Part shown: positions 1-9,886 of the stretch, one piece after another
Numbering within the stretch: position 1 is the first letter of the stretch
How the letters are laid out: the number at the start of each line of letters is the position of its first letter
Assembly: GCA_015487495.1 (NCBI GenBank)
Contig: WFPP01000025.1
Location: 1 to 64,000 of the forward strand
Direction: 5' to 3'
From: Thiomicrorhabdus sp.
Lineage (GTDB): Bacteria > Pseudomonadota > Gammaproteobacteria > Thiomicrospirales > Thiomicrospiraceae
Length of the DNA stretch: 64,000 nt
The notes under the pieces: model-generated
The model's input: only the letters and a program-made list of their open reading frames with translations
What the model was told of the DNA's origin: nothing
The model's database searches: none
Translations under genes and position numbers: made by a program

Positions 1-56
1 CTTCTAAAACATTTCCAAGTTCAAACTCCCGCCACTCACACATACAACACCTCATC

Positions 57-134
57 TGTACGGGCAACCCCCTGTGGTTGCCCCATTTGATTGCAACGGT
101 AAATAATGGGCAGACACGGGGGCCTGCCCCTACG
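57..134. repeat. Palindromic dispersed element, copy 1 (gtacgggcaaccccctgtggttgcccc...gggcagacacgggggcctgcccctacg), just 3' of the DUF1016 gene
   Basis: Arms gtacgggca / tgcccctac are near-inverted repeats; the same sequence recurs at 1427-1553 inside hsdM. Confidence 0.8.
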
Positions 135-138
135 ATAA

Positions 139-1200
139 TTATTCATCCCCAACCTCTCCAATTTCTGCTTCGATCTCCTCAATACTCGGCAAGCTGGATT
201 GAAAATCTTTTGGTAACTGCTGGGTGAGTTGATATTCACTCACGCCCATCGCCTGTCCTGTTTCTTTTAGTGCATATTCAACAATGGTTTTGTCCTTGGA
301 TTGGCATATCAGTAAACCAATTGTTGCCTTGTCTTCTTCTCTTGCCAACAGGTCATCCACGGCAGAGATATAAAAATTGAGTTTGCCGACATATTCGGGT
401 TTAAACTCAGTAGTTTTAAGCTCAATAACGATATAACAGCGTAATTTGAGGTGATAAAACAGTAAGTCGATATAAAAGTCCTTGTCGCTGACTTGTAATT
501 GATACTGTTTACCCACAAAGGCAAAACCTGCTCCCAATTCCAGTAAAAACTGACTGATGTTTTCAGTTAATGCGGCTTCCAGTTCTTTTTCATTGTGTTT
601 TTCACTCAGCATTAAAAAATCAAAGCAGTAAGGATCTTTTAAGGTTTGTTGGGCAAGGTCTGATTGAGGACTTGGAAGGTGGTTTTCAAAGTTATTCAAT
701 ACTTTGCCTTGCCGTTCAAAAAGATGTGATGCTATTTGGTGAGTTAGTACCGCCCTTGACCAGTTGTTTTCGATGGTTTTTTGTACATAAAAAAGTGCTT
801 CTTTTGTTGAGCTTGATTTGCTGACAATCAGCAGGTTTTGTCCCCAGGGGATTTGAAAAATAGGGGCTTGGTCTAATTGCGAAACAACTTGTTTCGTCAT
901 TTCATCTGCCTGCATCCAGTAGCGGTGCCACTTTCGCATTAACTCAAGATTTCTAACTGAAAAACCTTTTATATCAGGGAAGGCTTGTTGCAAATCCTGA
1001 CTAACCTGTTTGATCAAGCCATCACCCCAACGGGCCGTTTGTTGTTTTTCTAAAATCTGCTCAGCAATAAACCAGTAGGTGATTAACAGCTCTTTGTTAA
1101 CCGAAATTGCTGCTTTAATTTGGGCAGATTGGATATGTGATTTCAGTTTGTGAATGAGGTCTCTGTATTCACCATTCTTGATAAGATCACTCATCCCCAA
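139..1200 (-). CDS. DUF1016 / YhcG-type PDDEXK nuclease domain protein
   Basis: 353 aa ORF; N-terminal DUF1016 pattern ([41 protein letters not shown]) and C-terminal [42 protein letters not shown] nuclease region. Confidence 0.88.
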   Translation of the reverse strand: MGMSDLIKNGEYRDLIHKLKSHIQSAQIKAAISVNKELLITYWFIAEQILEKQQTARWGDGLIKQVSQDLQQAFPDIKGFSVRNLELMRKWHRYWMQADEMTKQVVSQLDQAPIFQIPWGQNLLIVSKSSSTKEALFYVQKTIENNWSRAVLTHQIASHLFERQGKVLNNFENHLPSPQSDLAQQTLKDPYCFDFLMLSEKHNEKELEAALTENISQFLLELGAGFAFVGKQYQLQVSDKDFYIDLLFYHLKLRCYIVIELKTTEFKPEYVGKLNFYISAVDDLLAREEDKATIGLLICQSKDKTIVEYALKETGQAMGVSEYQLTQQLPKDFQSSLPSIEEIEAEIGEVGDE

Positions 1201-2854
1201 TCTCCAGCTTCACCTTTGCCAGATTCTCCAATATCCGCTGATTGAGTTCGGCTTCTTCTTTAAGCTGACTTTCAAATTCAGTTTTAAGACTGCTAAAGCG
1301 TTCGGCAAAGTCAAAATCATCCTCTTCTACTGCCAAGCCGACATAGCGCCCCGGGGTGAGCACATAATCCAGTTCTTTGACCCTATCAATCGAGGCGGCA
1401 CAACAAAATCCCTTTACATCAGCATACCCCGTAGGGGCAACCCCCTGTGGTTGCCCATCCTGTGGTTGCCCATCCTGTGGTTGCCCATCCTGTGGTTGCC
1501 CATCCTGTGGTTGCCCATTATTAGGGCAGACACGGGGGTCTGCCCCTACGGGGTTACGCCAATTATGGTAGGTATTGGCAATGGTTTGAATATCTTCCGC
1601 TGATAACTCACGAGTACGGCGGTTGATCAGATGCCCCATATTGCGTGCATCAATAAACAGGATTTCATTGCGTCGGTCACGAAACTTGCCATTGGCACGG
1701 TTACGACTCAGAAACCAAAGGGAGGCGGGTATCTGGGTATTTAAAAACAGTTTGGCAGGCAGGTTGACAATGCAGTCAATTAATCCTGCTTCGACCAAGG
1801 ATTTTCTGATCTCACCTTCACCGGATGTTTTAGACGTGAGAGCCCCTTTTGCCAGTACAAAACCGGCTTGTCCGCTGGGGGCGAGGTGGTAGATAAAGTG
1901 CTGTATCCATGCGTAGTTGGCATTGCCAGTGGGCGGCGTGCCATATTGCCAGCGGCCATCCTTGCGTAGCAAATCACCGCTCCAGTCACTGACATTAAAG
2001 GGTGGATTGGCGATGATGTAATCGGCTTTGAGGTCTTTGTGGGCATCGTTTAAAAACGAGCCCTCGTTGTTCCATTTGACCTGAGAGCTGTCAATGCCAC
2101 GAATGGCAAGGTTCATTTTTGCCAGCCGCCAAGTGGTCTGGTTGCTCTCTTGTCCATAAATAGAAATATCGTTAATTTTACCCTGATGTTCGGTCACAAA
2201 CTTTTCCGATTGTACAAACATGCCACCCGACCCACAGCAAGGATCAAACACTCGTCCTTTGTAGGGTTCGAGCATTTTTACCAAGAGTTCAACCACGCTT
2301 CTGGGGGTGTAGAATTGCCCGCCTTTTTTGCCTTCTGCCAGAGCAAATTCACCTAAAAAATATTCAAACACATGCCCTAGTACATCGGCACTGCGGGATT
2401 TGGCATCGCCTAAAGCGATATTACTAATCAGATCAATCAGTTCGCCCAAGCTGGTTGGGTCAAGATTTTGTCTGGCATACACTTTGGGCAAAACGCCTTT
2501 GAGTGAAGCGTTTTCTTTTTCAATCGCATCCATTGCCTCATCAACCGTTTTGCCAATGTTCGGTTGTTTGGCATGGGCTTGCAAATGCGTCCAGCGGGCA
2601 TCTTGTGGCACAAAAAACACATTTTCGGCTTTGTATTCATCTTTGTCTTCAGGGTCAGCACCGATATATTCGCCTTCACCTGTTTTTAATGCGGCGTACA
2701 ACTCTTCAAAGGCATCGGAAATATATTTAAGAAAAATCAAACCCATAACAACATGCTTGTATTCAGCGGCATCGATGTTTTTTCTGAGTTTATCTGCTGA
2801 TTTCCAAAGCTGTTTTTCCAGTGATGCTTCTTGGTCTTCTTTTTTCTTTGCCAT
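1187..2854 (-). CDS. hsdM: Type I restriction-modification system DNA methyltransferase subunit M, with an in-frame repeat insertion
   Basis: 555 aa; SAM motif [17 protein letters not shown], catalytic NPPF ([10 protein letters not shown]), C-terminal [12 protein letters not shown]. Confidence 0.95.
   Translation of the reverse strand: MAKKKEDQEASLEKQLWKSADKLRKNIDAAEYKHVVMGLIFLKYISDAFEELYAALKTGEGEYIGADPEDKDEYKAENVFFVPQDARWTHLQAHAKQPNIGKTVDEAMDAIEKENASLKGVLPKVYARQNLDPTSLGELIDLISNIALGDAKSRSADVLGHVFEYFLGEFALAEGKKGGQFYTPRSVVELLVKMLEPYKGRVFDPCCGSGGMFVQSEKFVTEHQGKINDISIYGQESNQTTWRLAKMNLAIRGIDSSQVKWNNEGSFLNDAHKDLKADYIIANPPFNVSDWSGDLLRKDGRWQYGTPPTGNANYAWIQHFIYHLAPSGQAGFVLAKGALTSKTSGEGEIRKSLVEAGLIDCIVNLPAKLFLNTQIPASLWFLSRNRANGKFRDRRNEILFIDARNMGHLINRRTRELSAEDIQTIANTYHNWRNPVGADPRVCPNNGQPQDGQPQDGQPQDGQPQDGQPQGVAPTGYADVKGFCCAASIDRVKELDYVLTPGRYVGLAVEEDDFDFAERFSSLKTEFESQLKEEAELNQRILENLAKVKLEIGDE
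1427..1553. repeat. Palindromic dispersed element, copy 2, inside hsdM; 13-bp perfect terminal inverted repeats ccccgtaggggca / tgcccctacgggg
   Basis: Perfect 13-bp inverted repeat at 1427-1439 and 1541-1553, same core as copy 1. Confidence 0.9.
1444..1518. repeat. Five perfect tandem copies of the 15-bp unit cctgtggttgcccat, encoding GQPQD repeats in HsdM
   Basis: Read directly: 5 x 15 bp; unit length is a multiple of 3 and keeps the hsdM frame. Confidence 0.97.
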
Positions 2855-2974
2855 TGGGTTTCCTTGTTTGTGATTGGCAGTGATTGTGTTTTGGGGGGAA
2901 CAAGGCTGTAGAAAAACCCATTAAGAACACTTTACGCCTGTTATTTTTTATAATACTACGCTGAGTCGTTACTC

Positions 2975-3406
2975 TTATTTAAGTAATAAATTTTGTAAAT
3001 TGTTTAAATACGTTTGTTCATCAGGTTCTTTGTTGTTTTGTTGTGCGCTCCATAAGGATTCGGCTAAACATTCGATCATTGCGTGTTCGGTGTCGTGTAC
3101 GTTGCCTAATTTTTGCCCCAGTTGTTGGTAGACTTGCTGAATGCCTTGGGGACGATCCATTGAGACTTGTTCTTGTAACCCCAGGTGCATTCCCATGTGT
3201 AAAAAGGGGTTGGTTTCACCGTCTTCGGGTTTGTATTCGTTGCCGAGGTGTTTGCCATTGGTGAGCATTGCGTGGTATTCAGGGTGTTGTTCTATGACGC
3301 GTGCCACCATGGTTTCCATTGGATCCATTGGCAAGCTTAAACGCGCTTTTTGCCAGGTGTCTACATAAAATTGTCTGAGTTTGTCTCGTTCGCTGGTATA
3401 TAACAT
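2975..3406 (-). CDS. DUF1841 family protein
   Basis: 143 aa; MLYTSERDKLRQFYVDTWQKAR...ETNPFLHMGMHLGLQEQV...RPQGIQQVYQQL. Confidence 0.85.
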   Translation of the reverse strand: MLYTSERDKLRQFYVDTWQKARLSLPMDPMETMVARVIEQHPEYHAMLTNGKHLGNEYKPEDGETNPFLHMGMHLGLQEQVSMDRPQGIQQVYQQLGQKLGNVHDTEHAMIECLAESLWSAQQNNKEPDEQTYLNNLQNLLLK

Positions 3407-3453
3407 GAATTTGATTCTATCTATGATTATTATGACATGATTGTTATGACATT

Positions 3454-4089
3454 TTAGTCGGTTATTTTATCTTTGTATTCGCATAAGTCGGAAATGCAAC
3501 ACGCACCACAACGGGGTTTTCGTGCTACGCAAGTATAACGTCCGTGCAGTATGAGCAGGTGGTGTGCTGGAATGATGTAGGCTTTTGGAATGACTTTAAG
3601 TAATTTTTTTTCAACGTCTAATACATTTTTTCCCGTAGCCAGTTTGGTGCGATTGGAGACTCTAAAAATATGCGTATCCACGGCTATTGTAGGCTGACCA
3701 TAGGCGGTATTTAAGACCACATTGGCGGTTTTGCGTCCCACGCCTGGAAGGGCTTCAAGGTCTTCTCGGTTATCGGGTACAACGGAGTTGTGTTGTTCAA
3801 CCAACATTTTACAGGTTTTAATGATGTTGGCGGCTTTGGTGTTAAACAGCCCGATGGTTTTGATGTAGGATTTTAAGCCTTCTTCTCCAAGTGCATAAAT
3901 CGCTTCGGGGGTGTTGGCAACGGGAAACAGTTTATCGGTGGCGATATTAACCCCTTTGTCGGTGGCTTGTGCCGATAAAATGACGGCAATGAGCAATTCA
4001 AAGGGGGTGCTGTAATTTAGCTCGGTTTCAGGGTTTGGAATGGCCGCACTAAGGCGTTCAAAAATATTAAGGCGTATTTCTTTATTCAT
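3454..4089 (-). CDS. nth: Endonuclease III
   Basis: 211 aa; HhH-GPD (LPGVGRKTANVVLNTAYGQPTIAVDTHIFRVSNR) and Fe-S cysteines CVARKPRCGACCISDLC; follows rnfE as in E. coli rsx-nth. Confidence 0.97.
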   Translation of the reverse strand: MNKEIRLNIFERLSAAIPNPETELNYSTPFELLIAVILSAQATDKGVNIATDKLFPVANTPEAIYALGEEGLKSYIKTIGLFNTKAANIIKTCKMLVEQHNSVVPDNREDLEALPGVGRKTANVVLNTAYGQPTIAVDTHIFRVSNRTKLATGKNVLDVEKKLLKVIPKAYIIPAHHLLILHGRYTCVARKPRCGACCISDLCEYKDKITD

Positions 4090-4095
4090 AAGCGA

Positions 4096-4866
4096 TTACG
4101 GTGTGGTCTCTGTTTTTTGAGTGGAAGTGACGTTAACGGGAATGCCGAGTGCATTCGGGTGTTGAGCCGTTTTGTTCGCGTCCAGTACGTTTTTAAATGC
4201 AATTAACAGGCCCAGACCAATAAAAGCACCAGGGGGTAAGATGGCTAAAAGTACGCTTTGGTAATGGTCGCTAAAGTGAATGGTCCAGTGGGTGGCCACC
4301 TCGCCAAAGAGTAAGTGTGCGTGGTCAAACAAGGTGCCGTTACCAATCATTTCCCGTAACGCTCCCAGTACCACCAGCACCAACATAAAGCCAAGCCCCA
4401 TAAAAAAAGCATCCACCAGTGCTTTGTCTAGCGTATTTTTAGAGGCATAGGCTTCTGCACGCCCCAGAATGGCGCAATTGGTCACGATGAGTGGAATAAA
4501 AATGCCTAAAATACCGTGCAATATATGAAAGTAGGCGTTCATTAACAGGTCGATAATGGTGACGGCGGTGGCAATAATGGCAACAAAAACGGGAATACGA
4601 ATGTCACTGGATACGTGGTTTCGAATAAGGGAGACCAGTCCGTTTGAGATTAATAAAACGGCTAAGGTTGCCAGACCAAGTGATAAGCCATTAACGGTGT
4701 TGTTGGTCACCGCCAGTAGTGGACATAAACCAAGCAGAGCCACTAAGGCCTGATTGTTTTTCCAAAGGCCATTATCCACGATTTTTTGATATTCTTGCCA
4801 GCGTGTTGGTGTCTTTTCTGTTGTGGCAAGCGTGGCTTTTTCTGTGTGCGTATCTGAATGACTCAT
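4096..4866 (-). CDS. rnfE: Rnf electron transport complex subunit E
   Basis: 256 aa membrane protein; [19 protein letters not shown]; gene order. Confidence 0.95.
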   Translation of the reverse strand: MSHSDTHTEKATLATTEKTPTRWQEYQKIVDNGLWKNNQALVALLGLCPLLAVTNNTVNGLSLGLATLAVLLISNGLVSLIRNHVSSDIRIPVFVAIIATAVTIIDLLMNAYFHILHGILGIFIPLIVTNCAILGRAEAYASKNTLDKALVDAFFMGLGFMLVLVVLGALREMIGNGTLFDHAHLLFGEVATHWTIHFSDHYQSVLLAILPPGAFIGLGLLIAFKNVLDANKTAQHPNALGIPVNVTSTQKTETTP

Positions 4867-4872
4867 ATTGCG

Positions 4873-5559
4873 TTACTCATAGATTTTTTCTCCAGTTTGA
4901 TGCACAAACAGTAAGGCTTTTTTTATGGCTGCCACGACGGCTCTGGGGGTAACGGTTGCGCCGGTAAATTGATCAAATACACCGCCATCTTTTTTAACGG
5001 CCCAACGTGGATCATCAACAGGATCGCCGTGTTCTTTTGGGGGAATATTGAGGCGTTTTCCGTTAAAACTTAAAATCCAGTTGTCTTTGCGTTCTTCTAT
5101 TTTATCACCTAATCCTGGCGTTTCACGGTGTTGTAATACGCGAACCCCTGATACTTGCCCGTCGGGAAACACTGCCATAAGCAGTGTAATGTGGCCACTG
5201 TAGGCATTGCGGGCAACCACTTGAAAGATCGCGCCAGCAGGTTGTTTGTTTTTTCGTGCACGATAAATCACCACGGGGTGGTCGCTGCCAAGCATTTTAA
5301 ATTGTTTTGGGTCTGAAATGGTAATCGTGTCTTCCAGCGGTTGGTTATCGTATAAGGAGGGGGGGAAAATTTTATTAAAGGTTTTTAACATCGCCTCACG
5401 ATGTTCGTGTGCAATTTTGGGCGCGGTTAAGCTGTAAACGCTGGACAATAAAACAATGCAAACCAATATAAAGGCACTGAGTTTATAAGCCGAGCCAAAC
5501 ATGTGTTGAAACAGGGTACGGTGTTCGCTATGGTTAGATGGTTTTGTGTTGTTTGTCAT
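4873..5559 (-). CDS. rnfG: Rnf electron transport complex subunit G
   Basis: 228 aa; FMN-binding DQFTGATVTPRAVVAAIKKAL (SGAT-type motif). Confidence 0.95.
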   Translation of the reverse strand: MTNNTKPSNHSEHRTLFQHMFGSAYKLSAFILVCIVLLSSVYSLTAPKIAHEHREAMLKTFNKIFPPSLYDNQPLEDTITISDPKQFKMLGSDHPVVIYRARKNKQPAGAIFQVVARNAYSGHITLLMAVFPDGQVSGVRVLQHRETPGLGDKIEERKDNWILSFNGKRLNIPPKEHGDPVDDPRWAVKKDGGVFDQFTGATVTPRAVVAAIKKALLFVHQTGEKIYE

Positions 5560-5577
5560 TTTTTACCCCCCCTATCC

Positions 5578-6654
5578 TTATTTATGGCCGTATACACGGG
5601 GTTGTGTGTATTGGTCAATCAGTGGCACGGTAATGTTCATTAACAGGATGGCAAAGGCAATGCCGTCAGGAAAAATGCCCCATGTTCGAATCGTGTATAC
5701 CAAGACCCCAATGCCAAACGCAAAAATAAAACGTCCTATGGGGGTGGTGCTGGAGGTAACGGGGTCGGTAATAATAAAAAAGGCCGCCAGCATGGTTCCG
5801 CCAGAAAGCAATATAAAGTCCACGGGTGGGTATGTACTGGGATCAATGCTGTGAAAAATAAAGGCCATGAGTCCTAAGCTGCTTAAAAAACCAACGGGGT
5901 ATTGCCAGCGAATACTGCGGGTAAATAACAGCCATAATCCACCGATTAAAAAAGCAATGTTAAGCCACTCCCAACTGTTTAAATCAAATAGTAAATGAAT
6001 GACGTGAAAAGAGGAATAACCGTCGTGTGCAACAGGCATGGTGTGCGCCAAACTTTCGATGGCGCTGATGCCTTGACTGAGCTCGGTTTGCAGTTTGCCT
6101 AACGGGGTGGCGCTGGTAATGATGTCCACAGAAACATTGGGAATGACACCAGTAAAAATAAGGTAAAACGCATCGCTGAAGGTTATGTAGTGATTGGCCA
6201 CCTCGGCGGGCAATGTCCACTGTGTCATCTGAACGGGGAAGGAGATTAATAAAAATGCATAGCCCAGCATGGCTGGATTAAAGGGGTTATATCCCAAGCC
6301 ACCATAAATGTGTTTACCAAAAATTAAGGCAAATGCTGTGCCACTGACAATGATCCACCAAGGCGCACCAGGTGGAATGCAAAAGACCAAACCGGTAATG
6401 GTAATGAGGGCACTCATATCGGTGATAAAGGGCAATACGGGACGTTTTCGTAGTTTGAGCAGGGTGTATTCCACGACGAATAGGGTTGCCAGAGCCAATA
6501 GCCACTGCATGACAATGCCAAAGCCAAACAGGTAGATATGCACTAACAATGCGGGCAGAGCGGCAAGTTGTACTTTGAGCATTAACGCCCGAATGGAGTG
6601 CTTGCTGTGCGCAAAAGGGGATGAAAGAGAGGATGAGAATGGCGATAAACTCAT
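5578..6654 (-). CDS. rnfD: Rnf electron transport complex subunit D
   Basis: 358 aa polytopic protein; GYNPFNPAMLGYAFLLISFP and DPVTSSTTPIGRFIFAFGIG. Confidence 0.95.
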   Translation of the reverse strand: MSLSPFSSSLSSPFAHSKHSIRALMLKVQLAALPALLVHIYLFGFGIVMQWLLALATLFVVEYTLLKLRKRPVLPFITDMSALITITGLVFCIPPGAPWWIIVSGTAFALIFGKHIYGGLGYNPFNPAMLGYAFLLISFPVQMTQWTLPAEVANHYITFSDAFYLIFTGVIPNVSVDIITSATPLGKLQTELSQGISAIESLAHTMPVAHDGYSSFHVIHLLFDLNSWEWLNIAFLIGGLWLLFTRSIRWQYPVGFLSSLGLMAFIFHSIDPSTYPPVDFILLSGGTMLAAFFIITDPVTSSTTPIGRFIFAFGIGVLVYTIRTWGIFPDGIAFAILLMNITVPLIDQYTQPRVYGHK

Positions 6655-8691
6655 TTAATGGGTCTCCTGTTGCGTTTGACGGGCTTTGCGTTCGGCAGCG
6701 CGTTTTTTAGCGGCTTCTATGGCTTTTTTGCGTTTTTCTTCGGCAGAAGTGGGCGCTTGTGGGGCTTTGGGGTTGGATTCTGAGTTGGGTGCCTGAGTAG
6801 AAGAGGGCACGGTAGACGCTTCTTGGTCGGTGTGTTCTTGGTTCTGTTTTGCACGACGTTTGGCGGCGGCCATTGCAGCGGCTTTTTTAGCAGCGGTGGC
6901 TTTAGAGTTTTTATTGGGGTCTTTATTGGTCGTGTTTTTAGACCCCACTTGAGCGGCGGCTTGTTTTTTAGCCGTTTCAATGGCTTTTTCTCGTGCCGAA
7001 GCGCGAGAGGGCTGAGATGTATTTGATGACCCCGTGGCTTTTTGGCTGGCCGCCGCACGTTTGGCGGCCGCTGCTCTGGCCGCGGCGGTGGCACTGGATT
7101 TTTTTGAGGGTTGAGACTTTTCGGGGGCATTGGCTTTACGTTGTTTTACCGCTTCTTTTTTGGCTTTTAAACGTGCGTCTCGTTCTTGTTTTTCGCGCTC
7201 AATACGTGCCAATCTAAATTCATGACGTTGTTTGGCCAGTTCAACGGCTTGCTGTTCTGCATGTTGTTCTTTAATGGCGGATTTGGCATGACGATAATAT
7301 TGTACCAATGGAATACGACTCGGGCAGACGTAGCTACAACAACCGCACTCAATACAGTCAAAGACATTCAATTTTTCAACCTTTTCAAACTCATGTGCCT
7401 GGCTGTGCCAAAACAGTTGTTGTGGTAATAAATTGATTGGGCACGCCTCCATGCATTCACCACAGCGAATACACGGCATGGTGAGTTGTTCGGGTTCGGG
7501 TGGGTTGGCTAAAATGCAGTTGGTGGTTTTGATCACCGGTACCTGATTGGTTTTTACTTTAAAGCCCATCATGGGGCCGCCCATAATGAGGGGGTAATTA
7601 ATGGGCGTTTTGGGCTGTGCTAATTCGGTTAGGTCGCTAAAAGGCGTGCCTATTAAAGCATGCATATTGTAAGGTATTTTCAGGCCTAACCCTGTTACCG
7701 TTACCAGGCGTTGTGTTAAAGGTTCTCCTTGAGTGACGGCTTTAAAAATAGCGGCGCAGGTGGCAACATTAAAGACCAGTAACCCGCTGTCAATGGCATG
7801 GGTTTTTGCTGGAATTTCAATGCCCGTTAACTCTTGAAGTAATTGTTTTTCCCCCCCCATAGGGTAAACGGTTTCCACTTCTTGAACGGTAACAATGGTG
7901 TGTTGTGCGGCATGGCTTATGGCTTGAATGGCAGCGGGTTTATTGGATTCAATCGCACATACAATCTTTGGAGTTCCTAACGCATGTGCCACCATAATCG
8001 CGCCTTGTATCACCTCTGCGGCTTGTGTTTGCATCAGCAAATCATCGCAGGTGATAAAGGGTTCGCATTCTGCGCCATTGATAATGAGGGTTTGAATTTG
8101 GCCTTGAGTGGCGGGGATTTTGGCGTAAGTAGGAAAGCCTGCACCTCCCAACCCAACAATACCGGCGTTGAGCAAAATCGTTTTTAAGGCTTGTGGCTCG
8201 CCAGGGGGCTGACCATTGATATTTAAAGCATTTTCAAGGGATTGATTTTTTCCATCGGGTTCTAAAATAATGGACAAGGCATCGAGGCCTGAAGGGTGCG
8301 TTAAGGGAGTGTGTTTAATAGCCGTAATGATGCCCGATGTTGGGGCATGAATTGGAACAATTACCCCGTGTTTATTGGCTTTTGAAGCGGCCATAAGCAG
8401 TTGGTTTTTTTGAACGGAATCGCCTACGCTGACTTTAAGGTCAATTTTTTGATGTGCACTGAGTTTGATGGGTAAAATCAGTTGTTTAGGGATAAGGGTT
8501 TCTTTGATGGGGTGTTGCAGGGAGAGCGATTTGTGGTATTGCGGGTAAACGCCTCCATTAAAACGGTGTTGCCAGCGCTTGGCATCAGGGTAAAGGTAGG
8601 CAATAACCCGCGCACTTGCTCGAACCAGTGGGTGCAATATAGAGTGTAAAATGGTGTGAAACCAAGATGGGTTACAAGGTGCTTTACTCAT
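6655..8691 (-). CDS. rnfC: Rnf electron transport complex subunit C with a long Lys/Ala-rich C-terminal tail
   Basis: [11 protein letters not shown], two 4Fe-4S motifs ([35 protein letters not shown]). Start moved from the ORF-track 8859 to ATG 8691 ([11 protein letters not shown]) because the extension overlaps rnfB. Confidence 0.93.
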   Translation of the reverse strand: MSKAPCNPSWFHTILHSILHPLVRASARVIAYLYPDAKRWQHRFNGGVYPQYHKSLSLQHPIKETLIPKQLILPIKLSAHQKIDLKVSVGDSVQKNQLLMAASKANKHGVIVPIHAPTSGIITAIKHTPLTHPSGLDALSIILEPDGKNQSLENALNINGQPPGEPQALKTILLNAGIVGLGGAGFPTYAKIPATQGQIQTLIINGAECEPFITCDDLLMQTQAAEVIQGAIMVAHALGTPKIVCAIESNKPAAIQAISHAAQHTIVTVQEVETVYPMGGEKQLLQELTGIEIPAKTHAIDSGLLVFNVATCAAIFKAVTQGEPLTQRLVTVTGLGLKIPYNMHALIGTPFSDLTELAQPKTPINYPLIMGGPMMGFKVKTNQVPVIKTTNCILANPPEPEQLTMPCIRCGECMEACPINLLPQQLFWHSQAHEFEKVEKLNVFDCIECGCCSYVCPSRIPLVQYYRHAKSAIKEQHAEQQAVELAKQRHEFRLARIEREKQERDARLKAKKEAVKQRKANAPEKSQPSKKSSATAAARAAAAKRAAASQKATGSSNTSQPSRASAREKAIETAKKQAAAQVGSKNTTNKDPNKNSKATAAKKAAAMAAAKRRAKQNQEHTDQEASTVPSSTQAPNSESNPKAPQAPTSAEEKRKKAIEAAKKRAAERKARQTQQETH

Positions 8692-9268
8692 GCTTTTTTT
8701 CTTCCATTGTTGGCCTGTTTTGGGGTTCAGGCCATTGCCAAGTGTCAAGCGAGGGTTTGGGTGGGCGCATTTCGATGCAATCGACTGGACAAACGGGCAC
8801 ACATTTTTCACACCCGGTGCATTCGGACTGAATAACGGTGTGCATGAGTTTGGTTGCACCTACAATGGCATCCACGGGACACTCTTTAATGCATAGCACG
8901 CAACCAATGCAAACGTCTTCATCAATAAAGGCGGTCTCTTTGGGTTTGGGTTCGGCGGCGCTCTCATCCAGTGGCTTGGGTTCAAGGCCTGTAATTTCTG
9001 AAATCAGAATCATCACTTCATTGCCACCAGGAATGCATAAATTCACATCGGCTTCTTCATTGGCCAAGGCTTCAGCATAGGGTTTGCAACCAGGGTAACC
9101 GCATTGGCCACACTGGGTTTGTGGCAAAATATCATCAATCTGTTTGGCAACGGGATTGCCTTCTACCTTAAAGCGCACTGCGGCATAGCCCAGCAATAAG
9201 CCAAACACTACTGCAAGCCCTACAAAAATAACAATGGCAGATAACATGCTAATGAACCATTCCTCCAA
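8684..9268 (-). CDS. rnfB: Rnf electron transport complex subunit B
   Basis: 194 aa; [19 protein letters not shown] and two 4Fe-4S motifs. Confidence 0.96.
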   Translation of the reverse strand: MEEWFISMLSAIVIFVGLAVVFGLLLGYAAVRFKVEGNPVAKQIDDILPQTQCGQCGYPGCKPYAEALANEEADVNLCIPGGNEVMILISEITGLEPKPLDESAAEPKPKETAFIDEDVCIGCVLCIKECPVDAIVGATKLMHTVIQSECTGCEKCVPVCPVDCIEMRPPKPSLDTWQWPEPQNRPTMEEKKHE

Positions 9269-9827
9269 ACCCCATAAAGGCCATTGACATTAGGCCTGCG
9301 GTAATCAGTGCAATGGGAGCCCCTTTAAAAGGGGCGGGGACATCGGCGGCATCAATGCGTTCACGCAGTGCGGCAAATAACACCATGACCAGGGTAAAGC
9401 CGACTGCCGCCCCAAAACCAAATATGGCCGATTCAATAAAATCATTATTTTCGGAGACATTTAATAACGCCACACCCAGCACGGCACAATTAGTGGTAAT
9501 TAATGGAAGGTAAATTCCCAGTACTTGATACAGCACGGGGCTGGTTTTATGAATGGCCATTTCGGTGAAACCCACAACGGCTGCAATGGCTAAAATAAAA
9601 GCAATGGTTTGTAAAAATTCCAATCCAAAGGGGTGTAAAAGATAGGTGTAAATAAGGTAACTTAAAACGGAGGACAGGGTTAACACAAAGGTGGTGGCCA
9701 GCCCCATCCCCAATGCGGCATCGGTTTTTTTAGACACACCCATAAAAGGGCATAACCCTAAAAATTTAACCAAGACAAAATTATTGACCAGAACCGTGCT
9801 AATCAAAATTAAAGCGTACTCTTGCAT
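9249..9827 (-). CDS. rnfA: Rnf electron transport complex subunit A
   Basis: 192 aa; [20 protein letters not shown]...MGFGGMV. Confidence 0.97.
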   Translation of the reverse strand: MQEYALILISTVLVNNFVLVKFLGLCPFMGVSKKTDAALGMGLATTFVLTLSSVLSYLIYTYLLHPFGLEFLQTIAFILAIAAVVGFTEMAIHKTSPVLYQVLGIYLPLITTNCAVLGVALLNVSENNDFIESAIFGFGAAVGFTLVMVLFAALRERIDAADVPAPFKGAPIALITAGLMSMAFMGFGGMVH

Positions 9828-9856
9828 GGTGGGGGTCTATCTCCTTTGGGTCGTAA

Positions 9857-9881
9857 CGATTCAGCGTTTTTCTGAATCGTG
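9857..9881. other. Stem-loop acgattcag-cgttttt-ctgaatcgt between metG and rnfA
   Basis: Perfect 9-bp inverted repeat; no clear U-tract, so function is unassigned. Confidence 0.6.
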
Positions 9882-9886
9882 AGGGC

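Noticed and set aside
36-239. 67 aa ORF containing [23 protein letters not shown]
   Set aside because: Reads through the palindromic repeat and the end of the DUF1016 gene; no independent support.
1444-1518. Possible CRISPR-like array from the regularly repeated 15-bp units
   Set aside because: Units are directly abutting with no spacers and lie inside an hsdM coding frame.
1154-1603. ORF with [17 protein letters not shown] repeats and ORF 1377-1571 with [10 protein letters not shown] repeats on the + strand
   Set aside because: Antisense readings of the same 15-bp tandem repeat in hsdM; hsdM is the well-supported frame.
6823-7217. Several ORFs antisense or out of frame within rnfC's repetitive tail
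   Set aside because: Low-complexity Lys/Ala coding sequence keeps alternative frames open; no homology recognised.
8692-8859. N-terminal extension of RnfC in the ORF track
   Set aside because: Overlaps rnfB in another frame; [11 protein letters not shown] at 8691 is the sensible start.
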